DNA of 64,000 bases, from NCBI RefSeq assembly GCF_030867095.1, contig NC_081824.1, forward strand, positions 237,610,719 to 237,674,718, given 5' to 3'. Below are positions 57,334 through 64,000 of this stretch, piece by piece. A program made the position numbers and the translations under genes. Every line of letters begins with the position of its first letter. Position 1 is the first letter of the stretch. The DNA comes from Alligator mississippiensis. Lineage: Eukaryota; Chordata; Crocodylia; Alligatoridae. The notes beneath the pieces are model-generated. The model saw only the letters and a list, made by a program, of their open reading frames with translations. It ran no database searches and had not been told where the DNA came from.

Positions 57334-58310
57334 TAACCCCAAAGTCCTCCTCTGCAGCACTGCAGCCCAGCCACTCATTCCCCAGCCAGTATCTGTGCCT
57401 GCAACTTTTCTGTCCCAAGTGCAGGGCTTTGCACTTGTCCTTCTTCTTGAGTCTCATCAGGTTGATTGCAGACCATAGGCACGTGTAGATGAAACAGGGG
57501 CCCTAAATTGAAGCAGTGGGTTTTAAAAAACACCATTTCAATTTAGGGCTGATTAAACCCCCATGTTGTGCACACCTCCCACTGACTTACCTGCCTCTCT
57601 GGTGGGAAGGGGAGGGCAAGCTGCAGACAGTGGAGCGGTCGGTCCCTGGGCTGCAGCCTGGTGGGGGGGGCTGGTGCCTCCCTCCGCAGCAGCGATGGCC
57701 CCCCGCAAGGCGACTGCCGCCTGAAGGTGCCCGGCTCAGGCAGTCTCGGGGGCACCGCGGCTGCAGAGAGAAGCACCAGGGCCCTGCGCGCCGCAGGCAG
57801 GCAGGCAGGCTGGGGCGTTGGGAGGAGATCAGACTCACCACTTTTCTTGGGCGGAGCCTGCTTTCCCAGGCTGCAACCAGGCTACCTGCAGGGCTTCCTG
57901 CAGAGCCGTGGAGCTGCATGGAGCCCAGTGCTTCACGCTGCGGCTGTAGGGGCAGCAAACTAAGGAGGAGGAGTTTCAGTTTGTTGCACCCTAAGTCATT
58001 TAAGGCACTACAGAGGCTGGAATTAGTGTGCAATATGCCGCTGAGGTGTGCAAACACCAACAGCATTAAAGCGGTGCAAAAGCATTTAGCCCGCTTTAAA
58101 GTGTCATGCACACACGCCTCATTTTTCCAGTCTATGCAAGTTACTCTGGATCCCAGCCCTGCCCCTCCAGTGTTTGCCGCTCCAGCCACTCCATGTCATC
58201 TGCAACCTTTCTAAGCATCAACTCAGCCCCGTCATCCAAGTAATTTACGAAGGTGCTGAATGACACTGGACTTAGGACAGAGCCCTGGGGAACCCCTGGA
58301 AACAGATTTT
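57334..58310 (-). mobile_element. CR1 RT fragment split by a DNA element
   Basis: The minus strand reads MRLKKKDKCKALHLGQKSCRHRYW and DFGVTVD (57457-57340), then resumes at 58120 with a GVPQGSVLSP-like block (58300-58260). When 57477-58119 is removed the text reads GTTGATTGCAGACC then ATTTTTCCAGTC, which is a continuous CR1 sequence. The copy is truncated at both ends and inactive. Confidence 0.8.
57477..58119. mobile_element. 643-bp inverted-repeat DNA element with CAT duplication
   Basis: It starts AGGCACGTGTAGATGAAAC and ends GTGTCATGCACACACGCCT, an imperfect inverted pair. CAT at 57474-57476 and 58120-58122 flanks it, so a 3-bp target duplication is likely. Subterminal CCCTAAATTGAAGCAGTGGG and CACTTTAAAGCGGGC-type sequences frame a GC-rich core. 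A 3-bp duplication would fit Harbinger-like elements better than hAT. The 232-codon frame across it follows composition. Confidence 0.7.
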
Positions 58311-58834
58311 TTCCCCCTGGTCCTTTAAAAAGAGAAAAAACAACATATTTAACTCAATAGCCAGAGACTGAAAACTGTAATGGCAAAGGAAACAAGCCAA
58401 CAAGAAGCCCTACAGGGTGGAACAAATGTTGGGAGCAGGAGATTTCTTCCTGCGTTCTCAATGCATGAAATCGTTTTGGTTACAAGCCTCCCTCTCACAT
58501 CACAGCACGGAGGATGGCGCTTTTTGAAGGAACAAGAGCAGAATAAATGAACTGACAAGAATGTGACGCTCTGCACAAATGTAGTGTCACTACAAAACCA
58601 TGAATTGTGAAAGCATTTAGGGTCCTTTTGCCTGTGCCTATGAAAGGGGGTTCACATATAGGGTGAAATTGATAATCATGGGGTTATTTCATCTTCAGGA
58701 GTTCTGCAGGATGTGACTCTGGCAGTCTGGATCAAACTATGTATCACATAACAGCACTCTACCCTGTGTACAAGTTTGATGCTGACATTGCAGATACATC
58801 CCCTTTCCTCAAGAGCATTAGACTGGTTAAGGCA
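58311..58834. other. No feature recognised
   Basis: Unassigned sequence between a CR1 fragment and a PLE-tail pair. Confidence 0.4.
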
Positions 58835-59005
58835 GACATGCTTCTTTGGGTAGAAGGGATTTCTTTTATTAGACCAACTATACAGTTGGAAAAATTGTTC
58901 TGTTCTACCCAGGAGAGCGCACAAACACCAACATACTCTCCCTGTGCCTGAAGACAGGCATTTGTGCTCAAAAGCTCACAGAGAACATTTTTTTTCAACT
59001 ATTTC
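58835..59005. repeat. Fold-back pair of PLE tails (second case)
   Basis: An antisense tail (TTTCTTTTATTAGACCAACTATACAG, then TTGGAAAAATTGTTCTG) is followed by a sense tail (CTGAAGACAGGCATTTGTGC, then AAAAGCTCACAGAGAAC and TTTTTTTTCAACTATTT). This gives the same head-to-head arrangement as at 13.5 kb. Both tails are partial. Confidence 0.7.
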
Positions 59006-59519
59006 CCCCACCCCTCCCTCTCTGGCACTGTACCATGCATCGAGTCCAGTCTCAGTGCTGCGCTGCCCATGGCCACACCAGGCCTTCTTGGCCCCACTCC
59101 AGACTCCGGCAGTGCCTTCCTCGGGATGGGCCTGCACCAGCCTGTCCTGACCTCCCTGCCACGAGCACAACTGTGAACACCAGAGCCAGGGCCCGTGCAC
59201 CCCCCAGCCTCTGCAGGGGCTGGCAGGGCTTCAGCGGGTTCGTCCCTACTCAGCAGCACATTCCTCGGCTCCTGCTGCTTCCTTCCTTGCTCGTCCACCC
59301 ACTCTGACTGACACCTGTTGGCTAGTTTGCACGGAGGTAAATCCCTTCCCCTTCAGCCCTGCCTTGGTTGTGAAATTCTGGTGGCAGAGAGGGTTTTCTC
59401 CAGGTAGGCTGCTGTCACCACTGCATCTTGTCCTGGGCAGCATGTCCTTTGTGATTTATAGTTGTCCCTCAGCTCCATTCATACAGCTGCTGTCTCCTGT
59501 ACACAGTACAGCACCCTGG
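59006..59519. other. No gene recognised
   Basis: C-rich unassigned sequence. Frames up to about 100 codons on both strands reflect composition. Confidence 0.4.
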
Positions 59520-60278
59520 CATCACTTTCACCACTGCACGACTGTGGGAGGGCATGGGGGGCATGTGCCCCTGGATCTGTGCATGGGGCAGAAGCAGGCT
59601 GCTACTGCATGCTGGGGCTGGGGCGGGGCTGGGTTCTTCCCAGTGAGGGGGCTGCACCGGGGTGTGCAGTGGCAGTGCTAGAAGCAGCAGCTACGGAAAA
59701 TTTTGGGGTGGCTATAGCCCCCCCACCCAACTCCCCTTCCCAGCACTGTTGTCACCCACCTCAAGTGCAGACCGCCCCAGCCCCTGCTGGGAAGAGCCTG
59801 GTGCAGCCCCAGCTCCAGCCCAGAACAAGAGCCCACAGATCTGGGGGCACACCCCCCCATGCCCTCCCAAGATGCACGCAACAATGGGAGCTGACCTCCC
59901 ATCTCCCTGCATCCCCCAGATGAGCCACAGCTCCATCCTGTGCCCTGCCACACCCCGGCTGGGCAGCACCTGCCCCTGCCCCAGCCCCACTGCCACTCCC
60001 TCCCTCCCTGCTGGGGCCTGGATCTGCCCCCTCACGCCCCTTCCCTCCCACGTCACCACTTGTCCTACAACACACTTACTAGCTGGACTTGGCTGCTCTC
60101 CATGCTGCAGGGCTGCATTCCTGGCTGCCTGCGTGCTGCGCTGGGGCTGCACGCATGCATGCAGCATTTATCAGTCACATTATCAGCCACATCACACAAA
60201 AAAACTGATTACTGATCCTCTCAATTTTCCTCATATTGGTGTCGATCCAACTGGGACTGATGTATTGGTGCACCACTA
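59520..60278. repeat. GC-rich DNA element ending TATTGGTGCACCACTAG
   Basis: Second copy of the repeat at 45119. It shares GGGGGCATGTGCCCCTGGATCTGTG, split into shorter blocks, GGCTGCTACTGCATGCTGGGGCTGG, the C-rich middle, and an ending in ATTGGTGTCGATCC then TATTGGTGCACCACTAG. That ending resembles a hAT terminus (CTAGTGGTGCACCAATA inward). The left terminus is not visible. Confidence 0.55.
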
Positions 60279-60324
60279 GTACCTATAACCCCAGTATAGG
60301 AAACTTCACGAGTTTCCTATACCC

Positions 60325-60490
60325 AGGAGAACTTTTACAATCTTTTCTCCAGTGCCTGATGAAGGGTGTTTGTGCCTGAAAGCTTTCAATTAAAGAATTT
60401 TTTTTTGCAAAAATCTTGTCGGTCTAATAAAAGATATCATCTCTACTACAAGGCCCGATTGCCTTTTCCTCTAGACCAATACAGCTACAA
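60325..60490 (+). repeat. PLE 3' tail, first of a tandem pair
   Basis: It contains CTGATGA (60356-60362), an intervening hairpin-like stretch, GAAA (60378-60381), TCGGTCTAATAAAAGATATC and AGACCAATACAGCTACAACC. It starts ACCCAGGAGAACTTTTACAATC, exactly as the second unit does at about 60752. Confidence 0.82.
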
Positions 60491-60749
60491 CCTGGATACC
60501 TGACACGTAAAAGATATTGAATTTTAGCCAATTTTTTTAATGAAATCTTCATATTTTCCCAAGCAGGAAGCAACTGTGACCACCTGAAACCTGAGATCCT
60601 GCTCCTGCCTTTGTTTCAAGGTAATTTGCATCATCATCACAGATCCTCACAGAAGGTGAGAGACTCCATACCAGCTATGAACTGACTGCCCAGAGGAGTT
60701 TTCCATGTATTGACTCCTCTGTGAAATGCTATGAAATATGAACTTTCAG

Positions 60750-60905
60750 TTCTACCCAGGAGAACTTTTACAATCTTTTCTTCAATGCCTGATGAAAGGT
60801 GTTTGTGCCTGAAATTTTGCAAGTAAATAATTTTTTTTTGGAAAAATCTTGTTGGTCTAATAAAAGATATCATCTCTACTACGAGTCCTGATTGCCTTTA
60901 GGAAA
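60750..60905 (+). repeat. PLE 3' tail, second of a tandem pair
   Basis: The same sequence order as 60325-60475: ACCCAGGAGAACTTTTACAATC, CTGATGA (60789-60795), GAAA (60811-60814), TTGGTCTAATAAAAGATATC. It is cut before the terminal AGACCAACAC block. The two units are direct repeats about 430 bases apart, with unrelated sequence between. Confidence 0.82.
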
Positions 60906-62983
60906 CTTCATGGCATTTTGTACAGGAAAAAGTCAAGTCCCCTGGCCCTGCTTGCTCCCACTAAAATTTTAGCAAAAAGAAAATAATCAAAGTGGGGTTG
61001 GGGGAATGAATAGTGATATATATATATAAGCCAGGAAGCAAAGAGATAACAATAGTTATATATTTAAAATGACAACAACAAAAACATTTTATTCATCATA
61101 CACCTGAGGGATTCAATAAACTTAGGAGTGATCTTTTCATCAGAGGTGAATAAAGGTGCAAAACTTGGACACAAGTCCTTTTAATATACTGAACTGGCTC
61201 CACATTTCATGAGCTAATGCACTCAATAAACAAATGTTGCAACTGAAGGAGACAACCATGTTTAAGATTATTTCACTATCCCCCTAACCCTAACCCCCAC
61301 CCCCTGTCACTGGGACTGGTGTCTTTTCTTTTCACTTCCAATCACTTGCTGTAGATTCCCAACTTCTAGTCAGAGAATATACAGTTGCTGAAATCCCTCT
61401 GGACCATAGAGGATGGTGACATCAGGTTAAATAATTCATAGAGCAAAGAGATCAGCTTCTCCATCACAAGCACTTCCTACTCTCTGCTTTACTAGCCCAC
61501 AGACCCACACCTGAACCTCCAGAGTCATAACCATGGAAAGAAGGTGAGTAGGAAAGCAGGAGTCCTCAAGAGTCACAGAGACTGGGTTTTCTGGAACAAC
61601 AGAGGCCAACATCAGCATCCTCAGGGGATACTGCCCCCTGACAGGTCTCAGGGACACAGCGTGAAGGGGGATCTCCCCACCCAGAGCCAAGGGTGGACTC
61701 TTTCCCCAGCAAATGAGCCTAGTGGGAACTTGAAGATCAGGGCGTCATTACTAGCATCAAAAAATGCCACTTGTCCTCATCATCATCTAGAGACCCACAT
61801 CTTACTGAGGGCTTGGTTCAGGGACAGGACAGATTCAGGGAAGGTGAGAGCCTGGTACTTACCCTCCTACTTCTGCACAGCCCAGATCCCCTCAGGATTA
61901 AGAATGATGCTTCCTTTCCACTGCACAGGCTCTGGCTACTTCCACACTTGTCTCCTGTGTACTCCACCTCTATGTCCCAGCAATGTCTTCCAGATGTGAA
62001 TCCCTAATGGACCAGCACACAGCAACAAGTATCAAATCTCTCAGGATTGTCAGGAAGATCCTTTTTGTGACTGCCTATCTCACATTTTTCTGATCTTTGG
62101 ACAAGATGAACCATGGGTTTGCCATGTCTGGATCCAGAGTCCTATTTGCTGCAGGGGGAAACAGAGAATCAGAGTCCTGGGGTCAGAGCCAGGCTCTTGG
62201 GAAGGATTTGATTGTTTCAGTGACAGAATCTGTGTCAGATGCAGGATGAATCAGGGAGTCTCCCTCCTCTAAGGCTTACCTGGATCTGGATGAGGAACAG
62301 CTCTGGAGATCTCAGCAAAGTACAGGGGAAGAGTCACACCCTTGGCAGGGCTCAGTTAGCAAAGAATGAAAGGACTGGCTGGACTAGGCCCAAGACTCAG
62401 AATCTTTTCCTTCATGTACCCACCATTCTTCAGGGTTGATGGGGACTGGAGGCCTTGATCTCATCAGAGTGCCCCAGCAGATTATTGTGGAAACTATCTG
62501 CTCAGTGAATGCTGAAACTGGGCAGTTTTCTGCTGTCCCCCTGACAGTTGTGAAGTTCCTTGCGCCCCAGCTACTTCTTCTTGATTGCTGTTACACTTCT
62601 TCCCTTTTGCAATATTTCTTTAAAAACTTAACATCTGGAAACAGTGTCTTGATGTTAGTATCTCTGGAAGCAGTGCATTTGGGTCCTCAAATAAACTCAC
62701 TGAGAGTGCATTTTGGAACACTTTTATCTCGCTGTCTGTCTCCCTCTTCTACAGCAGTGTCCATATAAACTTAGTTGTTTTTCTATCCATTCATTTCTTT
62801 TTCAGTGTTTTCCACTCTGTTCCTTTCATCCTACTTTTCTCCATTTTTTTGTGCCCATTCAGCTACTATGTTCTTCTCAACCTCCCTCCTCCTGCACACC
62901 GCATCATTCCTTACAATCTCTATGCTCCTCTACCTAGAGCCTAACTGAAGGTAGCCAAGCTGCCTGGACTCATGTTTCAGCTG
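60906..62983. other. No gene recognised
   Basis: Unassigned. A short TA repeat lies at about 61015-61029. Frames such as 61544-61999 (151 codons) have no motif, and no splice-flanked exon stands out. Confidence 0.4.
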
Positions 62984-62988
62984 GAAGC

Positions 62989-63970
62989 TGTGGCAGAAAG
63001 CCACCTTTGTTTCTCCCCCAAAAACTCTGCGCTGTGACCATTTGATTAGGATGGGCCCAACAGAGGAGACACACTTTTACCCTATCTCTTTAGGTAACCT
63101 GAGCTGGGTACATTCCTGAGGGAGAGGGGAAACCTGCTCCCTCTGCCTACATGACTAGTTATCACATACCTGGGTGAGGGGCTTCTCCCCTGGTGGGCTA
63201 GAGTCTGCCCAGCAACTAGTGATGTATTTCAAATTGGTTGGCTGACAGCCAACAGGTGCTGGCCTCCATTGGACCAGGTAAATGAGGTCACAAGGGCTAT
63301 ATAAGTGAAGGACAGCAGCCATGAGGGAGACTCAGAGACAGAGAAGAGCTGTACCATCTGAAACTTGCTCTCTCTCTCAACACTCATGATCAAAAAACTG
63401 CCTGGCTCCAGAGGGAATCTCCAACTGCCTCTGGATGATACTTGTGAGTAAGCTACCTGAGATCTAACTAGATATTTAGCTTGCAGTAACTCAGATGCAT
63501 GATCAAATGCTACACAGCCGGGGGAGTTTGCTCTATGGGATTTCTCTGATATTGCTCTACCCTGTACCCTATTCTAACCTTACTCTCTGTAACCAATAAA
63601 GTTCTCCTTTGTACCTAGTGTGGGAGACTTATTGGGAGTGGGTCTAGATTATACCTTGGGGTCCCCTTGGTTCGGCTGACTAAGGGAGACCACTACTTGT
63701 GCTTCTGACTGAGGGAAGCATCCCAACTTCTTGAAGTGAATCAAGTACCCTTGAGGGCCACTAGGCCTGTGTTTCCCAGGGTGCACAGGGCCAGAATCAG
63801 TCCAGAGCCCTGGGTGGTGGCAGCTCTACCCCCAGGCTAGCAGGTGTGCTCCAGAAGGGGTGTTGGCCAGACGTGAGGCACCCCCAGGGAGGTACTTGGA
63901 GCCTGGAAGGTGGTCGGATGCAGTGAGGTGGGTGACTCAATGCAGGAGCGCCCGCTACTGGCCCGCCACA
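62989..63970 (+). mobile_element. LTR, probably solo, ERV- or gypsy-type
   Basis: It starts TGTGGCAGAAAGCC and ends CCCGCCACA, so the ends are inverted (TGTGGC and GCCACA). Flanks are GAAGC (62984-62988) and CAAGC (63971-63975), 4 of 5 matching. A TATA box (GGCTATATAAGTG, near 63294) and an AATAAA (near 63595, within CCAATAAAGTTCTCC) lie in the order and spacing of an LTR on the plus strand. The window ends 25 bases later, so a 5' LTR with following internal sequence cannot be excluded. Confidence 0.7.
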
Positions 63971-64000
63971 CAAGCCACAGAGGCAAGCTCTTGCGGTTTT

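Noticed and set aside
57516-58214. 232-codon plus-strand frame as a host exon
   Set aside because: It lies across a DNA element inserted in CR1 and crosses the element boundary. Content follows GC composition.
59662-60279. 205-codon proline-rich frame
   Set aside because: Same repeat family as 45119-45821. Several overlapping frames of similar length exist on both strands, which indicates composition rather than coding.
61277-61300. Interstitial telomere repeat (CCCTAACCCTAACCC)
   Set aside because: Only about two units within a C-rich stretch, easily expected by chance.
63810-63822. Primer-binding site TGGTGGCAGC after a 5' LTR
   Set aside because: Only about 10 bases match a tRNA-Leu end, and the site lies inside the LTR bounded by TGTGGC and GCCACA. 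Probably chance.

Overview
This is about 64 kb of vertebrate nuclear DNA built almost entirely from old, broken transposable elements. I found no host exon, tRNA gene, rRNA gene or CRISPR array that I could support. The mixture suggests a non-avian sauropsid, most likely a crocodilian, with a turtle as the alternative: many CR1 LINEs, a Penelope-like element (PLE) and many of its 3' tails, L2 and MIR relics, a mariner relic, several hAT-type miniature elements, and a Gmr1-like Ty3/gypsy LTR element.

Layout. 1-4.5 kb: a CR1 LINE split by a 5'-truncated PLE with an 8-bp target duplication. 4.5-8.5 kb: mostly unassigned sequence. 8.56-10.23 kb: a hAT-type element carrying an inserted solo LTR. 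10.2-16.2 kb: unassigned sequence, a fold-back pair of PLE tails, a MIR and a CR1 5' half with ORF1. 16.5-32.9 kb: the most structured region. A mariner relic is split by a 14.3-kb Gmr1-like LTR element flanked by CTTGC on both sides. That element has taken in a PLE tail, a nearly full-length CR1 (itself split by a second CR1, which is split by a third, and also carrying a hAT), and a 1.5-kb solo LTR inside its 5' LTR.

33-35.2 kb: an L2 relic. 36.5-39.1 kb: two hAT-type elements, one with a perfect 47-bp internal inverted repeat. 41.0-42.1 kb: a solo ERV-type LTR. 42.9-45.1 kb: CR1 inserted into CR1 in opposite orientation. 45.1-52.2 kb: GC-rich DNA elements and two more hAT-type elements. 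53.8-55.1 kb: a non-CR1 LINE relic. 55-61 kb: PLE tails, a hAT, a CR1 split by a 643-bp inverted-repeat element, and tandem PLE tails. 62.99-63.97 kb: an LTR.

The elements do not work together as a pathway. What can be read is a relative insertion history: mariner, then Gmr1, then CR1, then CR1, then CR1. The best candidates for something under-described are a hammerhead-ribozyme-like core with compensating stem changes in the PLE tails, and an unusually long tRNA-Leu-like primer-binding region in the Gmr1 element.
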